The translations under genes were made by a program, and so were the position numbers. Positions 29,519 to 38,699 of a DNA stretch of 52,845 nt are shown piece by piece. This stretch comes from Clostridiaceae bacterium (GTDB taxonomy: Bacteria; Bacillota; Clostridia; Peptostreptococcales; Tindalliaceae), in the NCBI GenBank assembly GCA_024635995.1, contig JAGXHW010000035.1, positions 1-52,845 of the forward strand. The letters are read 5' to 3'. Positions within the stretch are counted from its first letter, which is position 1; each line of letters starts with the position of its first letter. The notes under the pieces are model-generated. The model made no database searches. It worked only from the letters and a program-made list of their open reading frames with translations, and was not told where the DNA came from.

Positions 29519-31129
29519 ATGTCGGAAAAAGTATTGTTTCACCATGGGATAATTTATACAGGGTTGGGAGAGCAGGTGTCGGCCATGATGGTGGAAGGGG
29601 AACAGATCACTTCCATGGGCACCCGGGAAGAAGTGTTGGCTTTTGCAGGGAAACCAGACAGGGAGGTGTCCCTTGATCACCAACCAGTCTTTCCTGGTTT
29701 TATCGACAGTCATATTCACCTGATGGCTTACGGGTTTTCACTGGAATCCATCGATCTAAGCGGTGCAGAATCGGTGGAAAAGATTCAGGAAATCTGCCGT
29801 ACTTACATTGATACAAAGAAACCGGCGCCAGGTAAATGGATCATTGGCAGGGGGTGGAACCAGAACCTCTTTACAGACCCTGTTTTCCCAACCAGGATGG
29901 CGCTGGATGCCATTACCACAGACAATCCACTGCTGTTACTCAGGGTGTGTGGTCACATTGCCACAGTAAACACACTGGGACTAAGAAACGTATATCCACA
30001 GGATGATAAAATGCCGGAAAAAATAAAGAAATGGCTGATAAAGGGCATTGTTTTAGAAGATGAACTGGAATGGTTTAAGACCATGATGGTACCAAAACCT
30101 GATAAAAATGAACTAAAAAAATCCATTCTAAGAGCTTCTGAAGAACTTCTATCCTATGGTGTAACTTCTGTTCATGCGGAAGACTCCTATGACTTGGGTT
30201 ACAGTGGTGATTTCCGAAATATAAAAGAGGCGTACCAGGCTTTAGAGGAAGAAGGTCAGTTACCTCTTCGTGTTTACCAGAAAATTTCCCTGCCAGACCC
30301 CGATGCCCTTGACCGATGGCTGCAGGGTGAAGACAGGACAGGTGCTGGAAGTGACTATTACAGGACAGGCCCCATGAAAATGTGGCTGGATGGCACCCTG
30401 GGAGGTCGCACAGCTGCTTTGCGGGCGCCATATGCCGATGACCCGGGAAACCTGGGTATGTTATTGTATCCGAATGAGACTGTAGAGGCCATGGTGATGA
30501 AAGCCGATGAAGCGGGCATGCAAATATGCCTTCATGCCATTGGTGATGCCGCCCTGGAGCAGGCGGTAACCGTCTATGAAAAGGTATATCAACGAAGGAA
30601 TCAACCCCTGAAACATCGCATCATCCATTGCCAGATCGGTGATGATGCTCTCTACCAGCGTATGGCGGCCATTGGAGTCACTGCTGATATTCAGTTTTTA
30701 TTCACAGCATCAGACTGGTCCATTGTTGAACCACGGCTGGGTGCAAAAAGGGCATCCAGAAGCTATGCCTGGAAATCACTGTTGAAGGCAGGAGTGCCTT
30801 TGACAGCTGGATCCGACTGCCCTGTGGAAATTCCAAACCCATTCCTTGGTATACAGGCAGTTGTGACCCGGCGTGATTTGGAAGGGCTTCCACAGGAGGG
30901 TTTCAATCCGAATGAAGCATTGACACTGCAAGAAGCCATGTCCATACACACAGTGGGATCAGCCGCTGCTGCAGGTGAAAAGCATTTAAAAGGCACATTG
31001 GAACCGGGAAAGCTTGCAGATTTTATCATACTCAATTGCAATCCCTATAAAATGCCGGCAGAGAACATAGCCAAAGTGGGTGTGAAATCCACCTGGGTGG
31101 GAGGAAAACTGCGTTGGATGGCTGAATAA
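29519..31129 (+). CDS. YtcJ-like metal-dependent amidohydrolase
   Basis: Amidohydrolase-superfamily enzyme, 536 residues. N-terminal beta strand region, metal-binding FIDSHIHLMAYG (about 60-71), the long insertion typical of YtcJ/exoenzyme-regulatory AepA-like proteins, HAIGDAALEQAV and the terminal metal aspartate region AGSDCPVEIPNPFLGIQ, and the C-terminal GTLEPGKLADFIILNCNPY that rebuilds the beta sandwich. Substrate unknown; N-acyl amino acid or amide hydrolysis is the usual guess. AAAAAGGAG precedes the ATG. No signal peptide. Confidence 0.85.
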   Translation: MSEKVLFHHGIIYTGLGEQVSAMMVEGEQITSMGTREEVLAFAGKPDREVSLDHQPVFPGFIDSHIHLMAYGFSLESIDLSGAESVEKIQEICRTYIDTKKPAPGKWIIGRGWNQNLFTDPVFPTRMALDAITTDNPLLLLRVCGHIATVNTLGLRNVYPQDDKMPEKIKKWLIKGIVLEDELEWFKTMMVPKPDKNELKKSILRASEELLSYGVTSVHAEDSYDLGYSGDFRNIKEAYQALEEEGQLPLRVYQKISLPDPDALDRWLQGEDRTGAGSDYYRTGPMKMWLDGTLGGRTAALRAPYADDPGNLGMLLYPNETVEAMVMKADEAGMQICLHAIGDAALEQAVTVYEKVYQRRNQPLKHRIIHCQIGDDALYQRMAAIGVTADIQFLFTASDWSIVEPRLGAKRASRSYAWKSLLKAGVPLTAGSDCPVEIPNPFLGIQAVVTRRDLEGLPQEGFNPNEALTLQEAMSIHTVGSAAAAGEKHLKGTLEPGKLADFIILNCNPYKMPAENIAKVGVKSTWVGGKLRWMAE

Positions 31130-31229
31130 AGCTGACACTAACCACACTCATGACCTATATGATCAAATCCATTAATCCGGACACAGATACCACCAGCGGT
31201 GGATTTGGGCCGGATTTTTTAAACATACG

Positions 31230-31247
31230 AATGAATAAACATACAAA
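31230..31247 (+). promoter_or_regulatory. ARG box 1 (distal ArgR/AhrC operator)
   Basis: AATGAATAAACATACAAA agrees with TNTGNATWWWWATNCANA at all but two defined positions (1 and 11). It lies about 110 bases upstream of the promoter-proximal box, a spacing compatible with looping by a hexameric arginine repressor. Confidence 0.6.
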
Positions 31248-31357
31248 TATATAAATAAATATGAATTTGATAAACTATCAGCAAAGATTGATGTATTGGT
31301 TAAAAACAGTGTTGTTAATGTTTTGAAAAGTCTGAAGGTTTGCGACCAAGGACCAAA

Positions 31358-31375
31358 CTTGCATAAATAAACAAA
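31358..31375 (+). promoter_or_regulatory. ARG box 2 overlapping the argC promoter
   Basis: CTTGCATAAATAAACAAA matches the ARG-box consensus except at positions 1 and 13 and covers the -35 hexamer and part of the spacer, so bound repressor would block RNA polymerase. Confidence 0.65.
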
Positions 31376-31387
31376 AAATGATATAAT
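31359..31387 (+). promoter_or_regulatory. argCJBD promoter
   Basis: TTGCAT (31359-31364), 17-base spacer, TATAAT (31382-31387). The -35 lies inside ARG box 2. The 331-base gap between the amidohydrolase gene and argC contains this promoter, the ARG boxes and AT-rich sequence. Confidence 0.8.
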
Positions 31388-31460
31388 TAGGACGATAATT
31401 TTGCATAAAAGACGAAAATTCGGCGGATACCGCCAGCAACCAAAGGAGGTCACAAACCTA

Positions 31461-32498
31461 ATGAAAGTAGGCATAATGGGTGCAACGGGTTTTACAGGAG
31501 CTGAATTAGTGCGTATTTTGCTGCAGCATCCTGAAGTGGAACTGGCATTTGTTGATTCCCGCACCTATGAAAACCAACAATTTGATGAAGTGTACCCTAA
31601 TCTGAAGGGAAAAGCCACCATGAAGGCACAGTCTGTGGACCCGGAAAATCTACCGGAGGACATGGAACTTGTTTTTTGTGCGTTGCCCCATCGGATTAGT
31701 CAGAACAAGGTCATACCCATGCATGATAAAGGGATGAAGATCATAGATCTATCGGCTGATTTCAGGCTAAATGACCAGAAAACCTATGAACAATGGTACC
31801 AGACAGCACATCAACGGCCAGAGCTGTTAACTAAATCTGTCTATGGATTGCCTGAATGGTACAAAGATGCGTTAAAAGAAGCCACCCTTACAGCCAATCC
31901 AGGCTGTTTCCCCACCAGTATTCTGTTGCCATTATTACCTCTAATGAAAGAAGGCTTGGTGGATGGAAAACACTTGGTTGTCAGTTCAAACACAGGTATA
32001 TCAGGAGCAGGCAGAAAGCCTTCGCCTGTTAACTTATTTTCTCAGGTTAATGAAAATGTGAGAGCCTATGGCATAGGAACCCACAGGCATACCCCGGAAA
32101 TTGAGCAAGAGCTCAGTCTGGCAGCGGGCAGTGACATTACAGTACAGTTTACTCCACATCTTGTGCCCATGGACAGGGGGATCCTCAGCACCATTGTGAC
32201 ACCTGCAGTGGCAGGCCTTACCTTGAAAAAAGTGGAAGACTGCTACCAGGCCTACTATGGCAATAAGCCTTTCATCAGACTGCTGAGTAATGATGCATTG
32301 CCAGAAACAAAAGCAGTAAAAGGATCAAATTTCTGTGACATTGCCTGGCGAGTGGATGAACGAAGCGGCAATTTGATTTTAGTAGCAGCCATTGATAACC
32401 TGATCAAAGGTTCTTCCGGTGAAGCTGTGCAAAACATGAACCTGATGCTGGGCATGCCGGAGGAGACTGGTTTAGATCACTTATCCATTTGGCCATAA
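31461..32498 (+). CDS. argC: N-acetyl-gamma-glutamyl-phosphate reductase
   Basis: Third step of arginine/ornithine synthesis (NADPH reduction of N-acetylglutamyl phosphate). 345 residues beginning MKVGIMGATGFTGAELVRIL (Rossmann motif) with the catalytic cysteine in ANPGCFPTS. ATG 31461 has AAAGGAGG 12 to 20 bases upstream; the longer frame from 31401 lacks a site. First gene of argC-argJ-argB-argD. Confidence 0.96.
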   Translation: MKVGIMGATGFTGAELVRILLQHPEVELAFVDSRTYENQQFDEVYPNLKGKATMKAQSVDPENLPEDMELVFCALPHRISQNKVIPMHDKGMKIIDLSADFRLNDQKTYEQWYQTAHQRPELLTKSVYGLPEWYKDALKEATLTANPGCFPTSILLPLLPLMKEGLVDGKHLVVSSNTGISGAGRKPSPVNLFSQVNENVRAYGIGTHRHTPEIEQELSLAAGSDITVQFTPHLVPMDRGILSTIVTPAVAGLTLKKVEDCYQAYYGNKPFIRLLSNDALPETKAVKGSNFCDIAWRVDERSGNLILVAAIDNLIKGSSGEAVQNMNLMLGMPEETGLDHLSIWP

Positions 32499-32570
32499 TA
32501 ACAATGAATAAACCACTTGTTATTGAAAAATAAATAAATAATCACAAACAGTAAAGAGGAGATGTGCATT

Positions 32571-33794
32571 TTGACGTATACGTTAATTCCAGGTGGCAAT
32601 GCCACCAGTCCAACAGGTTTTAAGGCAGGAAGTGTTCATTCAGGTGTGAAGTCCAGCAAGGACGACCTGGTGATCTTATACAGTGAATATCCGACCGTGG
32701 CAACAGCGGTGTTTACACAAAACCTGGCTGCGGCTGCCCCGGTTCAAATCAGTCGAGAGGTATTTCAGCAGCAGGACGTGAGGGCTGTTTTGGTAAACAG
32801 CGGAAATGCCAATGCCTGCACAGGTCATAAAGGGCTTGAAGATGCTCACTTAACACAGCAAAAAGCTGCAGAAGCATTGAATTTAAAACCCCACCAGGTG
32901 GCATTGGCCTCAACGGGCGTTATTGGACTGCCCCTGCCCATGGATAAACTGCTGGCAGGAATTCCAATGGCTGCTGAAGCCCTCAGTATAGAAGGAGGTG
33001 CCAAGGCGGCAGAAGGCATTATGACCACGGACACTAATCCTAAAGTGATGGCGGTCGCCACCAGCATCAATGGAAAAATCGTCACCATCGGCGGCATGGC
33101 CAAGGGTTCAGGTATGATTAACCCCAACATGGCCACCATGTTAGGTTTTGTGACCACCGATGCTGCAGTGGACCCTGCATACCTTAAAAAGACATTTAAA
33201 GAGATTGTGGCTGACACCTATAATATGATTACAGTGGACGGTGATACTAGTACCAACGACACAGTGATACTGTTGGCAGGAGGATCTGCCGGCAATGAAA
33301 TCATTGATGAAAATCACCCTGAAGAAGCAAAATTCAGGGAAGCCCTCATGGCAGTTAACCAGCATTTGGCAGTGTCCATTGTCAAAGATGGTGAGGGAGC
33401 CACAAAACTAATTGAAGCAGTGACAGAAGGGTTCGCCACCAAGGCGGATGCCCGTATGGCAGCCAAGGCTGTGTTAAATTCCAACCTTGTAAAAACCGCC
33501 ATCTTTGGTGAAGACGGAAACTGGGGTCGCATGATTTGCAGCCTTGGTTACTCAGGAGCAGCCTTTGACCTGAACCAGGTAGCTCTATCGCTTGGGAATG
33601 GTCAGGACCAGTGGGTACAAGTGCTGGAGAAGGGCTTGCCCCTGGATTATGATGAAGATAAAGTGGCTGAAGTCTTGAAGGACAAGCTGATTAAAATACA
33701 CATTACAGCAGCTGCCGGCGAAGCATCCGCCAGAGGATGGGGATGCGATTTTTCCTACGATTATGTTAAAATTAACGGGTCGTACCGCAGCTAA
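32571..33794 (+). CDS. argJ: Glutamate N-acetyltransferase / amino-acid acetyltransferase (ArgJ)
   Basis: Transfers the acetyl group from N-acetylornithine to glutamate (and may also use acetyl-CoA). The proenzyme self-cleaves before the threonine in NMATMLGFVTTDA, visible around residues 189-201; GKGSGMINPN precedes it as AKGSGMINPN. About 407 residues from TTG 32571, which sits nine bases after AGAGGAG; ATG 32562 touches that site and is less likely. An ArgJ makes the pathway cyclic, so a separate argE is not required. Confidence 0.94.
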   Translation: MTYTLIPGGNATSPTGFKAGSVHSGVKSSKDDLVILYSEYPTVATAVFTQNLAAAAPVQISREVFQQQDVRAVLVNSGNANACTGHKGLEDAHLTQQKAAEALNLKPHQVALASTGVIGLPLPMDKLLAGIPMAAEALSIEGGAKAAEGIMTTDTNPKVMAVATSINGKIVTIGGMAKGSGMINPNMATMLGFVTTDAAVDPAYLKKTFKEIVADTYNMITVDGDTSTNDTVILLAGGSAGNEIIDENHPEEAKFREALMAVNQHLAVSIVKDGEGATKLIEAVTEGFATKADARMAAKAVLNSNLVKTAIFGEDGNWGRMICSLGYSGAAFDLNQVALSLGNGQDQWVQVLEKGLPLDYDEDKVAEVLKDKLIKIHITAAAGEASARGWGCDFSYDYVKINGSYRS

Positions 33795-33868
33795 GTAAAA
33801 ACAATCAATGATATTTTCGAACCAATGATCTGTCAAAAGACTGATCATAAAATAAGGAGGAACTACCA

Positions 33869-34753
33869 GTGAGCGAGCAAATAAATGGCAACAACTCAAA
33901 CAGCAATGGGATTGAGTTTGATCCGGAGTTGTTGTTGCAAAGTTTACCATACATTCAGCAGTATCATCAGAAGATCGTTTTAATTAAATATGGTGGAAAT
34001 GCCATGGTGAACGAAGAGTTAAAAAACCAAGTGATTAAAGACATCGCATTCATGAAATATGTGGGCATAAAACCCGTGGTCATGCACGGAGGCGGGCCGG
34101 AAATCACCGGCATGCTGGAACGACTTGGGAAAGAAACCAAGTTTGTCAAAGGTCTGCGGGTAACAGACGAAGAAACCATGGAGATTACTGAAATGGTGCT
34201 TACTGGAAAAGTGGCCAAAGACTTGGTAGCCAGAATAGGACGTTATGGCATCAAGTCCGTTGGCGTCAGCGGACAAGACGGCGCACTGATCCGGGCCAGC
34301 CAGAAAGACCCTGCACTGGGTTTTGTGGGTAAAATTGAAGAAATCAACCCTGAACTTATATTTGAATTATTGGACCATAATTACGTGCCTGTCATATCAT
34401 CCATTGGCATTGACACTAAAGGGCAACGGTACAATATCAACGCTGATGAAGCCGCTGGTAAAATGGCAGTGGCCCTGGGTGCTTCTGTACAACTCCTCTT
34501 AACAGACGTGGAGGGTGTGATGAAAGAGGAAGGCACAGAGAAAGTTTTGATTCCGGAACTATGCCCCAAAGAAGTGAAACATTACATTGAAACCGGCGTG
34601 ATCACAGGGGGTATGATCCCCAAGGTAAACTGTTGCGTGGAATCTGTGGCTAATGGGGTCAGACGGGCCCATATCATTGACGGACGGGAATCTCATTCTT
34701 TGTTGAAAGAAATCTTTTCCAACTCCAGTAAAGGCACCACCATCAGTGAGTAG
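33869..34753 (+). CDS. argB: Acetylglutamate kinase
   Basis: Second arginine-pathway enzyme, amino-acid-kinase fold, 294 residues. Motifs: VLIKYGGNAM, VMHGGGPEITGML, RVTDEETMEITEMVL and NINADEAAGKMAVALGA. The N-terminal extension of about 25 residues before the kinase core suggests the arginine-sensitive hexameric type, an inference. GTG start with AAGGAGG upstream. Confidence 0.96.
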   Translation: MSEQINGNNSNSNGIEFDPELLLQSLPYIQQYHQKIVLIKYGGNAMVNEELKNQVIKDIAFMKYVGIKPVVMHGGGPEITGMLERLGKETKFVKGLRVTDEETMEITEMVLTGKVAKDLVARIGRYGIKSVGVSGQDGALIRASQKDPALGFVGKIEEINPELIFELLDHNYVPVISSIGIDTKGQRYNINADEAAGKMAVALGASVQLLLTDVEGVMKEEGTEKVLIPELCPKEVKHYIETGVITGGMIPKVNCCVESVANGVRRAHIIDGRESHSLLKEIFSNSSKGTTISE

Positions 34754-34818
34754 ACAACCGAACACAACACAAACTTATGATCAACAAAAAGAGTCCCTTA
34801 AAGGAGGAGAAAAGTAAC

Positions 34819-36030
34819 GTGAACTTAGAGAAAATGTCGAAGGAAGAAATCATGAAAGCCAGTGATAATGTACTGATGAACACCTATAAACGAACCCAGG
34901 TGGTGTTTACATCAGGAAAAGGCAGAACCCTGACAGATTCTGAAGGTAAGGAATACCTGGATATGATGGGTGGATTGGCTGCCTGCGGACTGGGACATTG
35001 TCCTGATGTATTAGTAAATGCCATCCAGGAGCAGGCTGCCAAGTTAATCCATATCACCAACTATTTCTACAACGAGCCTCAACTGGAACTGGCAACCCTG
35101 CTGACAGATAACTCTTTTGGTGACAAAGTATTTTTCGGCAACAGTGGGGCAGAAGCCAACGAAGGGGCCATTAAACTGGCAAGGAAATATGCATTCACCA
35201 ATTATGGTCCAGAAAAGCATGAAATCATTGCCATGACCAGTTCTTTTCATGGACGTACCTTGGCAACACTCAGTGTGACCAACAACGATAAGTATAAAGT
35301 GGGGATCGAACCACTGCCAAAGGGTTTTAAATTTACACCCTTTAACGATGAAGAAGCCCTTGAAAAAGCCATTACCCCCAACACCTGTGCCATTATGCTG
35401 GAGCCGTTGCAGGGGGAAGGCGGCATCACATCCGCCACACCTGGTTTCATGAAAAAGGTGCGTGAATTGGCAGACAAACACAACTTGTTGATGATTGTGG
35501 ATGAAATTCAGTGTGGTTTTGGGCGCACTGGCACCCTGTTCGCATATGAACAGTACGGTATTACACCAGACATTATGACCCTGGCGAAATCCCTGGCAGG
35601 CGGCTTCCCCATTGGAGCCATTGTGGCCACTGACAAAGTGGCGGCTGCCTGGAAGCCGGGAGATCACGGTACCACTTTTGGCGGCAACCCACTTGCCTGT
35701 GCAGCAGGAACGGCAGTAGTGAGTGAAATCATCAACACCAATATACCTGAGAAGGCTGCTGCCAGTGGAAGTTATTTTATGGAACAACTGGAAAAACTAG
35801 TGGAAAAGTATGATTTCATTGTAAAAACCAAAGGAAAAGGATTGATGGTGGGGCTGGAGCTTAGTTTCCCAGGGGCGCCTGTGGTAGAGAAGGCCTTTGA
35901 TAAAGGCTTGGTTATCAATTGTACCGCTGGCAATATCCTGCGCTTTGTGCCACCCATGAACATAACAAAGGACGAACTGGACCGTTGCATCAAGATCATG
36001 GACCAGGTTTTCAGTGAAACAGAAGTGTAA
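34819..36030 (+). CDS. argD: Acetylornithine aminotransferase
   Basis: PLP enzyme making N-acetylornithine; 403 residues. Motifs: FGNSGAEANEGAIKLARKY, SSFHGRTLATLS, VDEIQCGFGRTG and the Schiff-base lysine in TLAKSLAGGFPIGA. May also serve the lysine/DAP branch. GTG 34819 follows AAGGAGGA by about ten bases; the ATG at 34777 is upstream of that site and is not used. Last gene of the arginine operon; argF and carbamoyl-phosphate genes are not here. Confidence 0.95.
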   Translation: MNLEKMSKEEIMKASDNVLMNTYKRTQVVFTSGKGRTLTDSEGKEYLDMMGGLAACGLGHCPDVLVNAIQEQAAKLIHITNYFYNEPQLELATLLTDNSFGDKVFFGNSGAEANEGAIKLARKYAFTNYGPEKHEIIAMTSSFHGRTLATLSVTNNDKYKVGIEPLPKGFKFTPFNDEEALEKAITPNTCAIMLEPLQGEGGITSATPGFMKKVRELADKHNLLMIVDEIQCGFGRTGTLFAYEQYGITPDIMTLAKSLAGGFPIGAIVATDKVAAAWKPGDHGTTFGGNPLACAAGTAVVSEIINTNIPEKAAASGSYFMEQLEKLVEKYDFIVKTKGKGLMVGLELSFPGAPVVEKAFDKGLVINCTAGNILRFVPPMNITKDELDRCIKIMDQVFSETEV

Positions 36031-36044
36031 CAAAGTATATTTCG

Positions 36045-36072
36045 AAAGCTGCGGTGAACTCCGCAGCTTTTT
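36045..36072 (+). terminator. Terminator of the arg operon
   Basis: AAAGCTGCGG and CCGCAGCTTT around a six-base loop, then T-rich sequence. Confidence 0.88.
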
Positions 36073-36158
36073 CTGTGCTGTCGGTTTAGTGCAAGACTCA
36101 GGTTTGATAAGACTTCAAAAGGGGTATGATGGTGGAAAGAGCCTGAGGGGGTAATGTT

Positions 36159-36533
36159 ATGGCACAATGGCAGGTTTTAGGATGGCTTAATGTAGTATTG
36201 GTGGTTTTCATGGGTTCGATTTTCCCGGTGAAAGAAAAAATGAAGACCAACAAGAAACTGATGCCGATCTATCGAAAAATGCGCATTATACACCCTGTTG
36301 TGGGCGTTCTTATGATCTTGGTAGGATTGATACACGGAACAATGGTACTGGGGCAAATCAGGCTGCATTCAGGTTACCTCATTGTACTGGCACTGATTGC
36401 CATGGCACTGACAGCACTGACAGGTCAAAAAATAAAAGCCTTCCGAAAAGGATGGCGCAAGGTTCACAGGACTTTGGGAGTGCTGGTATTTCTGTTGGTA
36501 TTGGCACATTTAATTTTTCCCTGGTGGTTATAA
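36159..36533 (+). CDS. Small four-helix membrane protein with paired histidines, possible b-type haem protein
   Basis: 124 residues with four predicted membrane helices (about 6-24, 42-63, 70-89, 103-121). Helix 2 carries H45 and H59 and helix 4 carries H103 and H117, each pair separated by 13 residues (H-x13-H), the spacing used for bis-histidyl haem b in cytochrome b and ferric-reductase domains; H70 is an additional histidine. The helix context (MRIIHPVVGVLM, WRKVHRTLGVLV) resembles ferric reductase-like domains. No flavin or NAD domain is attached. Function is inferred; no family name is certain. Confidence 0.7.
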   Translation: MAQWQVLGWLNVVLVVFMGSIFPVKEKMKTNKKLMPIYRKMRIIHPVVGVLMILVGLIHGTMVLGQIRLHSGYLIVLALIAMALTALTGQKIKAFRKGWRKVHRTLGVLVFLLVLAHLIFPWWL

Positions 36534-36570
36534 CAGTCAACGGATAGCAGAAATAAGAGGAGCGATAAGA

Positions 36571-36942
36571 TTGGAAGAAAAAAGGAAGCTTTCAAGGGTT
36601 TTGTTTCACATTCATGCACAGATCAAAAAGGGCACACAGGCGTATATTGGCAGGGTGAATAATGTGAGCCTAAAAGGTTTACATGTTAACATGACCGAGG
36701 GAATGGATGAACTGCATCCCGGTGACCAGGTGGAAATTACCATCGATCTGACCGGTGAAAGTTCAGATTTAAAAGTTCAGGCAGAAGGCGAAGTGCTGCG
36801 ATGGGAAGATAATGGTGCCATTGCTGTTAACTTCAACCATATTGATCTTGATTCCTTCGTACACCTGAAAAACATTATAGCCTATAACAGTGGCGACTAT
36901 GATAAGATTATGGAAGAATTTATGGACAGCATTCAGGAATGA
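36571..36942 (+). CDS. PilZ-domain protein (c-di-GMP binding)
   Basis: A stand-alone PilZ domain of 123 residues. The ligand motif is complete: R5-KLS-R9 (RxxxR) and N31-V-S-L-K-G36 (N/DxSxxG), so c-di-GMP binding is likely. TTG start with GAGGAG nine bases upstream. Its target is not indicated. The last ten bases overlap the end of the convergent plsC gene. Confidence 0.85.
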   Translation: MEEKRKLSRVLFHIHAQIKKGTQAYIGRVNNVSLKGLHVNMTEGMDELHPGDQVEITIDLTGESSDLKVQAEGEVLRWEDNGAIAVNFNHIDLDSFVHLKNIIAYNSGDYDKIMEEFMDSIQE

Positions 36943-37670
36943 GACAACAGGCCATCCATGCCCAGTTCATGACGTATTTCATCAAACACACGGCTCATTA
37001 AATCACTGGACGATAATTCAATCACTTCTTCTGCAGGGATCAATGGCAAAATGGTCATTTTAATTTCAGTGGGGGTTACACGACCGGTGGCTTCATAAAC
37101 CTGCCAGGAACCATCGATGGCGACAGGGAGTATGGGTACGCCGGATTTTTGTGCCAGTTTCAGACTGCCAGGCTTAAACGCACTGATTTCCCTGCGTTTA
37201 CTTCGGGTACCTTCAGGGAAAATGACGATAGATTGGCCTGTTTCCAGGCTTTTTTGAGCTTTTTGAATGGCTCTGAGTGACTGGCGAATGTCGTTTCGGT
37301 CAATGTAACTGCACTCAATCAGGTCCATCCAGCGGTTGATCACCGGCCATTTTTTTAATTCTTGTTTTGCCACAAAACCCATGGGCAGAGAAATTTGGCT
37401 TACCATCAGAGGTATGTCAAAATAGCTTTGGTGATTACTGACGATCAGCACGGGGCCTGATTCCGGTATGTGTTCAGCACCGGATAACAATACCCGGCTG
37501 CCGGAGTTTTTGATGAGATGACTTGACCATTTTTGACCAACTTTTTGGGTGAATTCCCGTTTTTCTTCTATTAATCCGGCTTTTTCCATACGTTCTGCTT
37601 TTTTTGCCTGAAAGAAAATATAGAGCAGATAAAGGCCAAAGTCGATGAACCAGAGTACAGTGCGTATCAT
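36933..37670 (-). CDS. plsC: 1-acyl-sn-glycerol-3-phosphate acyltransferase
   Basis: Membrane-associated acyltransferase making phosphatidic acid. 245 residues: an N-terminal hydrophobic segment (VLWFIDFGLYLLYIFF), the catalytic NHQSYFDIPL (H-x4-D), and the FPEGTRSK substrate motif, then PVAIDGSW. AAAGGAT lies ahead of the ATG. Convergent with and overlapping the PilZ gene; no terminator between them. Confidence 0.93.
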   Translation of the reverse strand: MIRTVLWFIDFGLYLLYIFFQAKKAERMEKAGLIEEKREFTQKVGQKWSSHLIKNSGSRVLLSGAEHIPESGPVLIVSNHQSYFDIPLMVSQISLPMGFVAKQELKKWPVINRWMDLIECSYIDRNDIRQSLRAIQKAQKSLETGQSIVIFPEGTRSKRREISAFKPGSLKLAQKSGVPILPVAIDGSWQVYEATGRVTPTEIKMTILPLIPAEEVIELSSSDLMSRVFDEIRHELGMDGLLSHS

Positions 37671-37810
37671 GTAAGTTCAATCCTTTCTGACGTGAATAGG
37701 CAGGGGCATTCTGTAATTGTTTAGCTTTATCAGTTTATCATATTCATGATAAGATGAAAAGAAAGAGAGTGACAAAGTAGCATACGCTGGAAAGATAGGA
37801 GGAAATCAGA

Positions 37811-38638
37811 TTGAAACCATTTACCCTTTCCATATGCCAAATGATGGTGGTGGATAACAAAGAAGAAAACGTAAATAAAGCAGAGAAAATGATACGTAAG
37901 GCTGTGACAGAAGAAGGTGCAAATGTGGTGGCTTTACCGGAGATTTTCAATGGGCCCTATAGCATTGAGGCCATGAAAGAAACAGCGGAACCGGAGAATG
38001 GCCCCTCTTCTCAGCGTTTGGCAGCACTGGCAAAAGAACTGGGTATTGTGATCATCGGAGGATCAATTGCAGAAGCAGCAGGGGACCTGATTTACAACAC
38101 CTCCTACACTTTCGATGAAAAGGGAGAATGTATTGGTCGTCATCGAAAAATGCATCTTTTTGATGTGGACATTCCAAATGGTATCACATTTCAGGAATCT
38201 TCCATTGTGGCACCTGGCAATGATATAACCGTTTTTGATACACGTTACGGACGGTTTGGCGTTGCTATATGCTATGACATGCGTTTTCCTGAATTGATGC
38301 GGCTAATGGTACAGGAAGGAGCAGAGATGATCGTGGTACCTGCTGCCTTTAATACCACCACAGGACCAGCTCACTGGCACGAGACCATTAAGATGCGCGC
38401 TGTGGACAACCAGGTGCATTTTGCCGCCGCCGCACCAGCCAGGAACAAAGATTCCATGTACCAAGCCTACGGGTACTCTAAAATTGTCGACCCCTGGGGC
38501 ACTGTGCTGGCAGAAACGGATGAGACGGAGAATATTATAACAGCTATCATTAGCCCTGAAAGGCAGGAATCAGTGCGACAGCAATTGCCCTTGTTGAAAC
38601 ATAGACGTTACGACATTTACAAACTGGAGAAATGTTAA
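37811..38638 (+). CDS. Nitrilase-superfamily amidase, omega-amidase (Nit2) like
   Basis: 275-residue single-domain carbon-nitrogen hydrolase with the full triad E44 (LPEIF), K113 (RHRKMHLFD) and C154 (ICYDMRFPE). The DIPNGITFQES segment is typical of Nit2-type omega-amidases that hydrolyse 2-oxoglutaramate or 2-oxosuccinamate, which would suit the glutamate-centred metabolism of this region. TTG start after GGAGGAAATC. A TTATCA...TGATAA palindrome (about 37736-37753) lies upstream. Confidence 0.88.
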   Translation: MKPFTLSICQMMVVDNKEENVNKAEKMIRKAVTEEGANVVALPEIFNGPYSIEAMKETAEPENGPSSQRLAALAKELGIVIIGGSIAEAAGDLIYNTSYTFDEKGECIGRHRKMHLFDVDIPNGITFQESSIVAPGNDITVFDTRYGRFGVAICYDMRFPELMRLMVQEGAEMIVVPAAFNTTTGPAHWHETIKMRAVDNQVHFAAAAPARNKDSMYQAYGYSKIVDPWGTVLAETDETENIITAIISPERQESVRQQLPLLKHRRYDIYKLEKC

Positions 38639-38651
38639 AGCATACAAACGG

Positions 38652-38681
38652 TTGACAGTCTTTTTGCAGATGTGATACACT
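38652..38681 (+). promoter_or_regulatory. Promoter of the asd-dap-lysC operon
   Basis: TTGACA (38652-38657) and TACACT (38676-38681) with an 18-base spacer, just upstream of the lysine riboswitch. Confidence 0.75.
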
Positions 38682-38699
38682 GTTTTTCAAGTTCTATTA

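Noticed and set aside
35044-35787. 247-codon open frame on the minus strand within argD
   Set aside because: Shadow of argD codon usage; Cys/His/Phe-rich composition typical of an antisense frame.
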